From Litoditis marina (lineage: Eukaryota; Nematoda; Chromadorea; Rhabditida; Rhabditidae): DNA of 64,000 bases. Below, in pieces: positions 31,933 to 44,500 of this stretch (its first letter is position 1; every line of letters starts with the position of its first letter). The position numbers were made by a program, and so were the translations under genes. Where the stretch lies: NCBI GenBank assembly GCA_964036275.1, contig OZ038433.1:7481048-7545047 (forward strand), given 5' to 3'. The notes under the pieces are model-generated. The model did not search any database. It was not told the origin of the DNA and was given only the letters and a program-made list of their open reading frames with translations.

Positions 31933-34561
31933 TTCTGAAATGATACTTGATATTAATAATGGTATTAAGAGTGGCTACACAAAGTGTAACAATAGTACTC
32001 GAGTACGTTTCAATCGGAAGTGAGATAACAACACAAAAATCAATATTCAAGATGATTAATAAAGTGATAGGGAAAATGATTATGACAGCAGGACTGATAT
32101 CAATACTAGTTTGGCACGGATTCAAGATAAAACGTGAAAATATGGGCAATCAAAATCGAATCCGGGAAGAGACAGAAGTAATGATGGTAGGTAGCATTTT
32201 GAATAGGATAGTTCAAATGCAAGGTAACCAACATGAAAAATATTTAGCTTTGACGGAGTTCAAATTTTGACATACGACTGGAAACATTAGTATTATGATA
32301 GTGTGAATCGATAATAATGTTTTTGACCTACTCACAGGAAAACGATAGAACTATATAAAACTGACCACCCGTCTAATATGAAATCGGAAATCGGGTTTTC
32401 CTAGGGCGGTGAAACTAAACTAACAACCGTCAACACCCCATCTCGGAAAGATACTACGTCACAGTTCATAAGTGCAAAAACCAAATCAGTTGCAGTCGCA
32501 GACTGTGGAAGATGGATGAAATTATGAAAACCCAGTAGAAGAAGTTGGAGAACTGTTCATGTTACTTTTAGACGGCTATATAGACATCACGTGCAGTCAC
32601 GTGTCATCAGCACCAAACAAATGTGTGATACTGTTATGAAGAACTGTTGATGTTTTATTTACTTGACGCGTGACTGTTGCTCTTTATTTCCTGAATCATA
32701 GTGTCTGGGTATGCTTAAACATCCCGACAGTTTTAACCCAACTTGTGTACTATCTCTTCCGTGAAAAAGTGCTTTTGCATCTAAAAATATTATGCGCATA
32801 GTGGATTCAGATCGTGAGTTGTTCTTTCTTCCTGATTAGACTTCCTCTATCCAAAGCAAGCATACGGTGTATGATGCCCTACCCCGTTGTGTTCGGGGTG
32901 TTATCCCGTTCCTTCCCATCCAAAATCGTGAATTATGGCGTGTATCAAAATCAAACCAGAACGAAAAGTTGGTCACTCCCTATATCTCAAGACCATACTC
33001 TTGGAATATTTCAGGAAGTCGTTCTGTTTCGAGTGCCATCTAAGTTTTTCCACTTATCACGTACTGGTAGTTCACTGTGTGTCAATCGTATAGTATCATT
33101 CAAAAACCTTTTAATCATCAATAAACTTACTATAATCTAAAATAATATCTATTCAGTTCATTTTCTGTTTATCTAATTGTTTATCTAATTGTCACGTATT
33201 GGTAGTTCACTGGGTGTCAATGGTATTGTCCGACCGCGAGACTACATCTACATATCTGGTTTATCCCGTTGACCACAAAAAATGACGACGACCAAGATAA
33301 TAGTGGTGACAATTGAGATAGAGAGAGAGATGTAGTCATAGACAAATTACGGTAAGCAAAGAATACATGGACATTTCACGACTAATTAATTGCGAAACAC
33401 GGCCAAATGGGATTTAGAACTGAAGGCTATGGGACGACTTTTTTCAAACGTTTTTACGGGGAGAATAGTTTTCGCATGTTGAACCTCACGTAGTTTGAAA
33501 TTTCATGCTTTTAAGGTGACGTTTTCTACATTTCAAAGTTAACGGCTTCAAGTTTCTACCTCCAAATAGTCGCACCATTATATATGAACCCTGGTCGCTC
33601 TTAGAGCCGAACTTGAGATGTAACGCGCATAGGCGCACAGCTTACCACCATGACAATACTGAGTTTTGACCATGAAAACACTGAGTTTTCAACCAATCTA
33701 CTAAAATAATAATGTTTTCCTAAACTTCACAGAAGAAAGTGGAATGTCCTCTCTAACATATCTGTAAAAGAGTGAAATCCGCTATGCTTTCTCATTGGGA
33801 TGTGAGAGTAAGGAAATAGTGCATGTTTGAAGAGTCGCAGGTTGGGAACAAGTTTGAAGATGAGGACAAATACATCGAAACTACAGCACAAACTAAACAT
33901 TTACAAGCACATGCCAGTCTTACTGATTTTTGTGAAAAGCAGGAAAATAGATTTTTGGGCATATTGTTTGTTGTCAAACAATCAAGAGCAAGATAATGGA
34001 AAATCAATAGAAAAATGACTGTGTCGTTCATATAACAAATACATTGCACTGAATAAGAACGTTTTTAGTTACTAACACGTGTGTTATCACGTGTAGTATC
34101 AAGAGCACGTGAAAAACACGTGAATTAACACGTGTTTTCTTACAGAGCAGCCCTCTCTGGAGCGGAAATGTGTTATGTATACAGTTGCAGCTGGCATCTA
34201 ACGTTTAGTTTGCCTTTCAACGTTTATCATTGAGCAAACATATCAAATCCGGCCACTTTTTGCTGTGCCAACAGTACACAAACGAAATGCAAGTTTATGG
34301 GGTTGCTCACGCAAAAACGTTATGTGTTTGTAGATTTTGTTGTGTTTGTAGTGTGATCTCGCCCCGCTAGTAGTTGTCGGAAACTTCCTAGTGTCGCGGC
34401 TCAAATTGATAATAGGGTCAGGGGGTAATACGCTAAAATGAAGCATGCTGCTGTGTTTGTAGTTTCATCTAGATCTGTTTCAAACTAATTACACAACGTC
34501 TGAGCGCAAATTTTCGTTTGTTTGATTCTCAAGCTCTAAACGCTGAAGGTTATTATCTTGG

Positions 34562-34740
34562 CGCGGTAGAAATCCCTCAAAAACCTCATGAGTTACCTCA
34601 TGAGCAATACCTCACCAACTTTTCATCATGTTTAATTAATTGCTATGCTACAACACTAGAAGTTCACGAGCAGCTCATGAGATGTTCATGAGATTCTCAT
34701 GAGAAAATTGTATGAACTTCTCATGATGTTGGATGAAGGC
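34562..34740. repeat. Terminal-inverted-repeat element rich in CTCATGAG, copy 3 (degenerate)
   Basis: Starts GGCGCGGTAGAAATCCCTC, contains ACCTCATGAG, GCTATGCTACAACAC and AGTTCACGAGCAGCTCATGA, and ends near TGATGTTGGATGAAGGCTACC. The ends are more worn than in the other copies. Confidence 0.7.
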
Positions 34741-35107
34741 TACCACTCTGATACAGTAACTTATTCGGACAACAGCGGAAGTTTTTATCGAGTTTTTACT
34801 GCGTGATAACCTTCTTTTTCTCTCTTGTTTTTCAGTTAAGAGAGGTCAAAGATGTGTGTTTGTGGCCGGTACATTGATTCGTTCGGATGGAAAACCGGTA
34901 TGGTCGATTTACCTGGGTGCGCCATTTTGAAAGAAGTTATCGAATGATTTCTAAAAGTCAGCGAAAAATTGATGATCTAATCAAACAAGATTGTTCAAAG
35001 TGCGAGCAAATTCGGTGATTTCTTTTTTTGCAGGAGGTTTTTCGTTTTGGTGTTGTTTTTAGGTTATCGGGGACGCAAATTGTTTCCAAGTCGCTTAGTT
35101 GTTGGTT

Positions 35108-35307
35108 GATATAGGTTTTGTCAAGCCGTCGTGGACACCGTACCATCGATTTTGTAAGAGGCGGGGTTTGGCGAGTGGCCAGCCAGTCTGCGTATCATTG
35201 ATCTACACACTCTCTCAACCGCTGGCAAATAATCAACGACTGCTCTCTTCGCATCGCTCAATCTATCGAACCCTCTGCTGTCTTTATGGGGAAAATGGCG
35301 ACTATAG
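35108..35307 (+). repeat. 200-bp MITE-like element, copy 1 of 4
   Basis: Starts GATATAGGTTTTGTCAA and ends GGAAAATGGCGACTATAG. Internal landmarks are GTGGACACCGTACCATCGAT, TCATTGATCTACACACTCTC and CTCTGCTGTCTTTATG. Near-identical copies: 39098-39297 (-), 46919-47117 (-), 58031-58226 (+). Short open frames inside are shadows of the repeat. Confidence 0.88.
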
Positions 35308-35999
35308 TACGGTGAAGATATATTTCGCTTTTGATAGCTTTGAGAAAGGGTTCAGAATTTCTTAAACTCACGCAAGATCAAAGGTTTTATAAGCGAATTA
35401 CAAACTGCTGGCATGTTCCCAGACATGACCAGCCAACCAACTCTACCTCAGGCAACAGCCCAATATAACGACTACAAAAGCTTATATCTTTCAATAACAC
35501 TAGATGACCTCAAAACTAACATAATTTCACTCAATCTTCGATTTCAAGTCCAAAGTACTCGTCCAACCCGTCCAGACTACCGGTAAAAGGCTATTATTAG
35601 TCGAAACACCGCCACCTACGTCATTCTAAACTCCGCAGCGTATCTCTCAGTTCTTTCGCGTGGTGAAGAAAAAGCCAAATCGTTCTCAGATACCTGATTT
35701 TGTCCTTCGCCGTTTGGGACAATGATTGATATTCTCCAAAATTGGAAGATGGTTTTTCACGGTCCTCGCCCAAAACTACCCAAAACTATGTGGTCTGCAC
35801 CCTACTGTTTCCGACAATAGTTTGTGGTCACGCGCGAAAAAACCCACTTCGGAATGCCGAAAATTTAGCTCGAATTCAGCAAACTCGTGCAAATGGCCTT
35901 TAAAGGTTGACAGACAGGAATTCATGAAGCGGAAGTTCGATACGAACTTTTCGTTGCGCCTTTTTGTTGAACAGCCTTAAAAGGTATGTGCGTTGTTTA

Positions 36000-36024
36000 A
36001 CCCCGTCCCTTCGGGGTTATGGGG
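36000..36024. repeat. Small GC hairpin
   Basis: AACCCCG-TCCCTT-CGGGGTT forms a 7-bp perfect stem in otherwise AT-rich DNA. Its role is unknown. Confidence 0.5.
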
Positions 36025-37608
36025 TTATTACCGTGAACATTTTTTAAACATGTTTTCATTGATTGAGTGGCGGTTGCTAGCTAGAATGGAGCACTCGGTA
36101 GGTGAATTACGTTTCATTCCTAGTTTTAAAGTCGATTCCACCGCGCGATGTTGTGTTTTACGTTCAGTATAAGGTCTATAGTTATAGGTCTCTTGTGCTC
36201 TGATTTAGCTTTGAACACTACAAGGGTGATGGAACAACGCGTTACAAAATAATTCGCAAAAAGTTTTTGGTTTTCAACTAACAGTAGGGATGAAACATTG
36301 ACATTACTATGATTACCACACCCAACGTTCTTAGAAATCGAAAAAGGTTGTAACTGCTGTGGTTTACAAAGTTATAAATGGTTGTATAATCACCAAAGTT
36401 CGAACACACTTTGATACATTGTTACAGTTGTTCTAGCCATCAATTGATAAGTCAACGAAAGGAGAAAAATCCCGCAAAGTAGACAGAAAGGGAGCTGTTT
36501 CGTGGAAAAAGTTTTACTAGAACCAAAACTGATGCAAAGAGTGAAAAATATCGTTTTCTTTCTTATAAGTAAATATGATGTGACCAGTGCAGAGAAATAC
36601 AAATTAAAAAATTCAGTGAAATGTATAAGAAACCGAATTTTAATATATAATAAGTTCTTATAAAACGAATAGCACAGCTTGTCAGCTAATTTGGCAACAT
36701 TTGTTGTAAATTAAACTAGTCGCACAACATGTTTGCCACGCTCTCGAGACTGGAAACGTAACGGAAATGATTCGAAAGAAACTACTGTTAGAGAAAGAAG
36801 TTACGCACAGTATAACTTTTTGTAATATAAACTCACTGCAAGTTAGGCACTATGCAGCAAACGCTAGAAAATGTAAGTTTTCTCTATTTTACGTTCACGT
36901 AAGTCTTGGCAGTTTTGACACTAACGTACAATCAATATAATTAAAAGTTTTGCGCGAGCTTTATTTTTTTCTGATACAGATCAGATTTTGACTCGTTAAT
37001 ACCGGATAGTGCTCGAATCGGCCCTGATGCAAAGTTTAAATAGTCCTGCTTTGTGTTATGAATCTAGCTTTTTCAATAATCAACCGATTTACTGCAAACC
37101 TCCATGTATGATAAATGTGCATTACCGCTCCGGTTCGCTCGATTCTTCGTATTAATCTCTCTCGGTTTTTCGACGATTTACAGCAAAATTATTGACCTTG
37201 GTCGGAAAAAGTCAAGGAAACTCGCCTGTTTACTTTGTTTTCTAATTATAATTCTGTGTAATCAGCGGAAAAGCTGGTGATGACCTGGGTAGCGGTCATT
37301 CGCCTATTGTTCACGTACTACATCAGACTGTCGTAAATATATGAGGGGCGGAGCCTAATTTTGTTCACGTCAAAATTACCAACAACATGTCACTAAAGTG
37401 CGAACACCACCCTAACACATAACCAATCCGGGATGAGTTTAGCAAAAATTTAAAGCGATGGTCGGTACGCTCTTGAAATTGGGCAGAGCAAAATTTTCGA
37501 AAAATCCTTGCGCATTTCTTTTATAATTTTCCTTTCAACCCGCTTATTGAGGCGGCGAGTAAACGTTATTGAGCCGCTGTCGCTTGCCAAATATGAAGCA
37601 CCTTAAAG

Positions 37609-37719
37609 AGGGTCGATAATGTGTACCAATCGCAACTCTTCAGTCCTTTAAACTGCAATGAATTTTTGAACTGAAGTTTGAAGGACCGATGCGTCGGGAT
37701 TGGTCCACATAATCGTCCT
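37609..37719. repeat. Small inverted-repeat element (MITE-like), copy 2
   Basis: Diverged copy of the 377-488 element. The right end ATTGGTCCACATAATCGTCC is conserved and the left end GGTCGATAATGTGTACCAAT is altered. The middle (CAGTCCTTTAAAC ... GAAGGACCGATG) is shared. Confidence 0.75.
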
Positions 37720-37918
37720 ACTTCAAGAGGTTCGAACGAAAATTCAGGCTCAAGAATAAGCTCATTCGTTTCAGAACGACCTACCCGAATTGGGTGTTAT
37801 TGGAAAAGCTTGCGTGATAGAATAGGGATAATTGGGGGATAGATAAATGGTAGTTGACACCCAGAGAAAGAGCCTGTTTCATGGGAGGTTTTTTTACTAG
37901 AATGGATGAACAAATTGA

Positions 37919-37962
37919 TATGAGAGAGAGAGAGAGACAGAGAGAGAGGGGGAGAGAGAGAT
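37919..37962. repeat. (GA)n microsatellite
   Basis: Interrupted GAGAGA run. Confidence 0.8.
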
Positions 37963-38304
37963 TGAAGGACTCCAATGCACAATGCTCTCCACCCATCACG
38001 AATTTCGCTCATTCTAACACTTAATTCGGCTAAAACATGACGTAAGAATAACTTAAAACTTATCAAAATTTAAAAAAAAGGTGCTCACGAGATGGTGTTT
38101 TGAGATGAAATACTACAAAGTGATCTCATTTTCATGTTTTACCGCTTTTTGCCAACAAGTTATCAACCTTTTTTATTTCCCCATTCTTGAAGAAATTTTT
38201 CCGCTCAGCGTAGATGAGTGATGTGAGATGTACTCATCAGCCATGAGCGCTACACGCGAGTTATTTTCTTTATGAAAACGCCATGTGATACTGCATATAC
38301 TGAA

Positions 38305-38420
38305 AGTCAATTGAATAGTGACGTAAGTTAGCATTCTAATGAGGCATAGTGCACTTTGTCGTTGCACGTTTCTGAGCTGTGCGGAGTTTTGTTTCACGTG
38401 ACTGTGTAAACTGACAATAT
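38305..38420 (+). repeat. ~135-bp dispersed repeat (GTTAGCATTCTAATGAGG family), copy 4
   Basis: Contains GTTAGCATTCTAATGAGG, GTGCACTTTGTC, TTGCACGTTTCTGAGC and TTTCACGTGACTGTG. The interior shows small substitutions relative to copies 2 and 3. Confidence 0.8.
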
Positions 38421-39097
38421 ACTATCCAACGTACTAGATTTCAAATGCGTTTCATAAATACTAATGGGTGTCTAATGCATGTAATAATTTTCAAATCATT
38501 CTGAATATTGTGAACCGTTTTCACGTGTGTTTTGACCTCGACTGGTCAGACTGTCTGTGCACAGATGTTTGAGCGGCTCGAAATTACTGAAGAGATAGGC
38601 CATAAATCTCTCACCACCCCGGTGGAAAACCGAAATAACAACGGAAACGCTGGTCACGCGCTAAACTTTATGAACTCCCGGGCTACTTGCGTGCAAACTA
38701 TAGTCGTCGCCAACGGAAAGGCGGGAGGGTACTGTATATCTCACTTTCCGCTGTGTGCGCACACATGTCTTCGATTCCAAAGCTTGCCTGTTATGTGCTC
38801 TAATAGAGCAGTGGTTAGCGCCCTGCTACAAAACTTTTGCTTGCAGGTTCGATTCCGGCGAGCGACAGAAATTTATATATTTGGCACTCACTATATACTG
38901 GAAGTTAATGAAATGTCACGTAGAACGTATACGAAGTGACCAAACTTTTGTTGTAGTTTGATCTCTAAATTATTCACGATGTTCAACCCAAAAGCGATGG
39001 GATCAATCTACAATCACATCGGAATAGGGCAACATACACCGTATAGGCTTGCTTGGGAAAGAGCGAACCCCAAATAGTGCAAGTTTCACGAGAAGCG

Positions 39098-39297
39098 CTA
39101 TAGTCGCCATTTTCCCCATAAAGACAGCAGAGGGTTCAATTGATTGAGCGATGCGGGGCGAGCTGTCGTTGATTATTTGCCAACGGCTGAGAGAGTGTGT
39201 AGATCAATGATACGCAGACGAACTGGCCGCTCTCCAAACCCCGCCCCATACAAAATCGATGGTACTGTGTCCACAACGGTTTGACAAACCCTGTAGT
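39098..39297 (-). repeat. 200-bp MITE-like element, copy 2 of 4
   Basis: Starts CTATAGTCGCCATTTTCC and ends TTTGACAAACCCTGTAG, the reverse orientation of the 35108 copy. It is followed within 30 bp by the CTCATGAG-type element at 39327. Confidence 0.85.
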
Positions 39298-39326
39298 AAT
39301 AGAGGAATAACACGTGAAATGAACTC

Positions 39327-39737
39327 ATGGCGGCGTAGCAAAACATCCAACCTCATGAGATGTTCGTATGAGTTTCTCATGAGATACCTCATGAGCTACT
39401 TGTGAACTCTTAAAGGAGACCGGAGAGCAACATGGTTTCTCGTAAAGCTGCTGTATCCTACTCTTGATTGGACGCGTTGCGTGTCGCTCGGCATTGTCAT
39501 GTGAATGTCACGTGGACTGATCAAACGAATATAGGTTATTTGTTAGTTATTTGTGCATCTCTGGACTCAATACAGTTAAAAACAGCCCGAAACAAAACCT
39601 CTGCTCAAGATGTGTTCCGGTCTCCTTCAATGTTGTAGCATAGAAATCAATAGAATCGCATGAGAAACTCGTGCCAATAGTTCATGAGGTGATCTCATGA
39701 ACTTTTGTGGGGATTGCTACGCCGCCTGAGGTACCTC
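39327..39737. repeat. CTCATGAG-type inverted-repeat element, copy 4, with a nested insertion
   Basis: Left end TGGCGGCGTAGCAAAACATC, right end GGGGATTGCTACGCCGCC. The element is interrupted after TGTGAACTCTTAA by a segment of about 215 bp (39411-39628) that itself starts AGGAGACCGGAG and ends TTCCGGTCTCCT. It then resumes at TGTTGTAGCATAG. Worn tail fragments of the same family continue to about 39850. Confidence 0.8.
39411..39628. repeat. Nested inverted-repeat insertion (AGGAGACCGG ... CCGGTCTCCT)
   Basis: Short terminal inverted repeats of about 10 bp bound roughly 215 bp that is absent from the three other copies of the host element. It holds CAATGTCACGTGG-like motifs but no coding sequence. 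Confidence 0.65.
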
Positions 39738-40619
39738 ATGAGAAGTTCATGAACAGCTCAGAAACTGCTCACGAACTCTTAATGTAGTACCCTAGTATGC
39801 GCCGAACTCTCAATAGAAGTTGGTGAGATATTGTTCATGAAGTGATCTACACAGCCCAAAAAGAGCTAGAGTACCTTACTGACAGTTTACGGTCAATGAA
39901 TATATGGATAATAAGTAGTATTGAAAAGCCTAGATCTGTCAACGACTAGCGCCTATTGTGTGAATTAGAAAATAGATAAAGGGGTCAAATAAAAAGCATA
40001 GAGATGATCTGACCCGGACATTTGAACAGAGAAAAAGTGGTACAGAAATAGGTAGCAAAATAACATAAACGCGGTTTTTTTGATGAATTTGTGATGAAAA
40101 GCTTGAAAATGAGGGAAATGGTGAAACACAATAACCTCAAAAACCACATTGTTGTCTACTTCAAAAGTAACCTTAACTTCGAGAAAAATTGTTCAGTACT
40201 CAGAGAGCTTCAATTTCAGTCAGATTCGAAAAAGTATCACTACCCTCACAGTATCAAACTTGCCAATGATCGCTGTTTCCTAATGATGTCTATGTACATG
40301 AGAATAACATTTGTGAAATCAAAAGGACAATATGTTTTCGTGCTCGGTTGCCACTAGAAACTAGATATCATCCATTAGATTACGGTACCTGTTGACTGAT
40401 TTCACGCGTGATATTGAGGGCAACAAAAATCAACCCTTGATATTTCGCTGTTTTGGAAAATAGATGAAATAAAAATGAAATCAGGACAGGTGACCAGTGG
40501 GAATACTCGTTCGAAAAAACAGGGACGCACCAGGGAGTTCCGCGTTTCTGAAAAAAGAGATAAATGAAAAATTGAGCTGAATACATAGGGTGGAGTAAAA
40601 ATTTCAATGAATAGTGGTG

Positions 40620-40690
40620 AAAGAAAAGGAAAGAAAAGGGGAGAAAGAAAATGCGAAAGAGAGAGGAGAGAGAGAAAGGAAGAAAAAAGG
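40620..40690. repeat. GA-rich tract
   Basis: Low-complexity GAAAGAAAAGGGGAG-type purine tract. Minus-strand open frames across it are low-complexity shadows. Confidence 0.7.
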
Positions 40691-42771
40691 CGATATGAAG
40701 AAACCATTCCAAAAACGGTTGGATAACGTCAGATGAAACAAATCAAACTGAACTTTCGACATTTTCTCAAGATCCAACTGATCTAAATTAGAGTACGCAT
40801 CACAAGATCCCAACAAACCAGGTACTTTCCAAGAAAACTTGAATTTCATTTATTATTATAACAGTTATCAAAAAGAGAAAGTGGTTAGTATGAAAGTGGT
40901 AGTGTAGATATATTGGATGGGAAACTGGTTGGTGTATCCCATGTGAAAACGAAAGGAGAAGCCTATCTTTAACTCCATCTAAACGCGTACGCAATTCGCC
41001 TTTACGCACCACTTTTTCACACCGAAACCGCCCTCCTCCCCGACACACTTACACTTTCACACTATCTGTTTTTGTTATAATTATTGTAGTTATAACTTTC
41101 GATGATAATGTAGATTCGCATTTCTCATTCACTGTGTCAATGTCTATTTCAATGAGACAGAATTCATCATGTTTTTTTCTACACGAAGAGTGTGTGGTGT
41201 GCGTTTTTTTCGAAATGTTATCCATTTTCAATTTGTTTGTAGAAACCGACCATTATATTATAACGACAAGCATTCAAAAAGTAGTTTTCTGATTTTCAAA
41301 TATCTCACTTTTATAAGGGTTCCAACTACTGTTTTATGATCCCCCATCCGCCCTAGACAGCGTGATTTCGTCTCAAAAACAGGGCGTCTCCCGGGCACAC
41401 AGAGGTAATTTTGAGATACCGTAACCCGAACGCACTTTTGAAATGGACACCGCCCGAAGTGTGATCAGAAACAAGTGATCAGAATTCACAAAAACAAGTT
41501 TTCTTTTATCTTATTTTCTTTTAAAAACGCATATTGGAAGAAAACACAAATTGGGTTTCTAAATGTCTATATTTATAACTATTAATCAGTTTAGATAGCT
41601 TGACTAAGTGATGAAAAAAACTGTCAATTCAGTATTTGTAACACTATTAAACAGTGTTCAGCTTATCTGTCAGAGAAAAGCGAGACAGTGTGGAGAAAGA
41701 GAGACGCAGACCGAGCTCGCGCACTTGCCATGTGTAGTGCGAGCTGTGATAAGATCTATGCGATTCCAAGATCAACCCGTTCATAGATAAACATCTTCGG
41801 GGAAAAACAAGTGAAAGGCTGACCCTTCTTGTTTCACAGCCTTTGCCAACACGTTTGATTTTATGCGAATTTCGGCTGTAAACAAAACTTTCACTTTAAA
41901 CTTTAAAATTTTGCGTTTCCAGAAGTAGCAAATCTAAGATGTAGTTTTATCTCGATGCAAGCCATAATTTACGAGAATAGGGCGTTACCGCTGGGCGTTA
42001 ATCATTAAGCATGTTTTTCACTAATTATCTAACATGAGATTCCAACGTGAAAACTATAGAACGTGAGTTCAGAAAAACGTGACTTGTGTGTATCACGTTT
42101 TCTCAGATGTATCTGAAGACGTGGATATTCTCATATGATCACTAGAACTAGCAGATGTGTTTACACTTACTACGGGTAATCTATCATTTTCTTCACGAGA
42201 TCAGACTAGCAGACTGTACTATCCGCTGGGGGAAATATTTCCGGTAAAGGGAGATTGAGAAATGATGTTTGGAAAGTAACTGACTTGAGTGAGTAATATT
42301 CCAGAACTACATACATTTTGGAATAGGAATAAAAATACAAAAAAGATCATAATGGTCGTTCTATGCGAAAATCAACGTAGTGAAAAATATTCAATTTGAC
42401 TGGAATCAACAAGCTTGATACTAGCTCAAACATAGAAAAAGTATTTATTAGTTTATTGTGGAAAAACTTTGTTAAAGTTCAAAAAAAGTATTCAGTAGTT
42501 TAGTATGGAGAAAATCCTCTCGGAGTTTACTGTTTACATATAGGAAAAAAGCCAGTCGCGACCGCGTGAGAGTTGCGTGAGAACTCAACTGTGTAAGCAA
42601 GCAAAAAGAGTAGTCAAACGAAGTGTTGAAAGCCGCTACACAAATACGAGCGAGTGTTTGACTTTGATTGTCGACTGTAGAGTACTCTGAACCACGAACC
42701 CGAAGTCAATAGAGAAAGAACGTAAAACCTACAGGAAAGTTTCACAAGTGTACAAATCTTTTCTAAATTGA

Positions 42772-42787
42772 GGGGGGGGGGGGGGGG
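42772..42787. repeat. Poly-G run of about 16
   Basis: Homopolymer G in a gene-free region. The length is likely unstable or affected by sequencing error. Confidence 0.8.
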
Positions 42788-43934
42788 TTTCACGTTTTGA
42801 AGAGATTGACGTTTTTTTCATTTTCATCAAATCTCATGAAATCAGTCCTGACTCAGGATTTGAAAAGAACTGTATGTATGAATCACGCACGATACGGTTC
42901 ACAATGTTAGAAAGATTGGATGTTAACTAGAATGAGTAATAAGTATGTGTTGCTATGTATTACTGAATACTTCAACACATCCGAGAAGTAGAACTACAGT
43001 ACTCAACACTTGTGCGATTGGCAGTGACTATAGAGAAAACAGAACACTACCACCTCAGCTATTGTTGTTTGGTACATTTCATATCCGGGAATTAAAGGGA
43101 CCGTACCTCTATAATCTGCAATGTAAGTAATTTTGGAAAATAAAAAAGTCATTAATTCTGTTTTGAGATGAAAGTTCATACCTTACGTACAGAAAATTAA
43201 AAAAAACACACATTATAACGGAGCAAAATAGAAGCCAACAGGATTTCGGTTACTGTAATGCAGCAATCTTTAATCTATCACTGCTTTGTAGTTTTCATGA
43301 TATTTAGAAATCTTTTGTCACAGATTTCATATTGGTAGTTTTGGCCACGTTTTGAATATGGTTTCGTAATTTTATGGACATTTTGAAAATTTTGTACGTA
43401 GGTGAACTCGGCGGTGTATGTACGTGCGCGTGGTCGCGCCGCATTTTTGAGAACACGGAGTAAGACAGGAAGTTGACACCTATATGAAAGCTTTTGGTTT
43501 TTCAATGTGAACAGTATCGACTAATCAGCTTAAACCTCCAAATTAAAGAGGAACGGTCCCTTTAATCATTTTCGGCGAGCAGAAGCGGTATTGTTCGGTA
43601 TGAAACACTCATGGAACATACAAGAAAACGTGCTAAGATTGGTACAAACTGTACTAAATAGCGGGAATTGTTTGGAAAATAGTGTTTAGAATGTTCCAAG
43701 AGTTTTCTGAGTATTGAACAGTTTTCACCGCCTCATTCCGCAATGGCAAGAGCAAGAAGCAAGGTATGAAAAAAATACAAAACAGTTGGTTTAAAATTTC
43801 ATGGAATGTTCTGTTGGAAAATTGAGTGGTGAAGTTTCGTTTTGTGTCCGGTAACTTTTTTTGAGGGTCAAAACGAGAAATACACTTGAAATTCAAGGAT
43901 ATAATAGACAAGTGACGAGTGTTCTTCTATTGTG

Positions 43935-44165
43935 AAGAGGGGGCGAGGGCGTGAAAAGTGGAGGGGAGAAAGAGGGAGGGAGAAAGAGAGAGAGAGGAGA
44001 GAGGAGAATAGAGAGGGAGAGAGAGAGAGAGAGAGCGCGAGAGGGATGGGGGAAACGGAAAGATAGAGAGAAACAGTGGAAGAGAAGAAGAGAGAGATAG
44101 AGCGAGGAAAAATTAAGGTAGGGAGAAGACAGAAAGAGAGAAAGAGACGAGAGAGAAAGAGGGAT
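43935..44165. repeat. Long GA-rich tract
   Basis: About 230 bp of purine-rich microsatellite (GAGAGA with GGA/GAA interruptions). The long minus-strand frames over it (Ser/Leu/Phe-rich) are artefacts of the composition. Confidence 0.85.
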
Positions 44166-44500
44166 TCGCAGAGGTAGAAGTATGAGGGATAGATAAAGAG
44201 TATAAACAATATTTGGAATTACAAAGAAGGAAATATGAAAGTTGTAGGAGTGAAACAAATAGATATTCAACAGAAATACATTTGTATCTGTTTGAAAATG
44301 TTCTGGCTTTTGGGTGAAGTTTATAATCTCAAGACCGTTCACTGTCTGGGGAAAGCTGGCAAATATTTATGATTCCAAATGCTTACTGCTTTCCAACCAT
44401 GAATATCTGTCATTTTATAGGCGAGAATGTGATAAAAATGTCGAGAATGTGGAAAACAAGTTCGTAAAAGTCGCAAAATGTTGTGGCGCGATGCTTGGGC

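Larger units (their letters stand above)
31933..44500. other. Long gene-poor region, left half
   Basis: About 12.5 kb without a supportable gene. It contains MITE-like elements (34562-34740, 35108-35307, 37609-37719, 38305-38420, 38951-39013, 39098-39297, 39327-39737), GA-rich tracts (37919-37962, 40620-40690, 43935-44165), a G run (about 42772-42787) and many CACGTG/TCACGTGA motifs (for example 34075-34135). The promoter of the Pro/Ser-rich gene presumably lies just right of 31932. Confidence 0.6.

Noticed and set aside
38532..38939. 135-codon open frame
   Set aside because: No recognisable domain or splice context, and its right half crosses the tRNA-like relic. Likely chance.
43868..44342. 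Minus-strand frames of 113 and 149 codons, Ser/Leu/Phe-rich
   Set aside because: They are translations of a CT-rich low-complexity tract.
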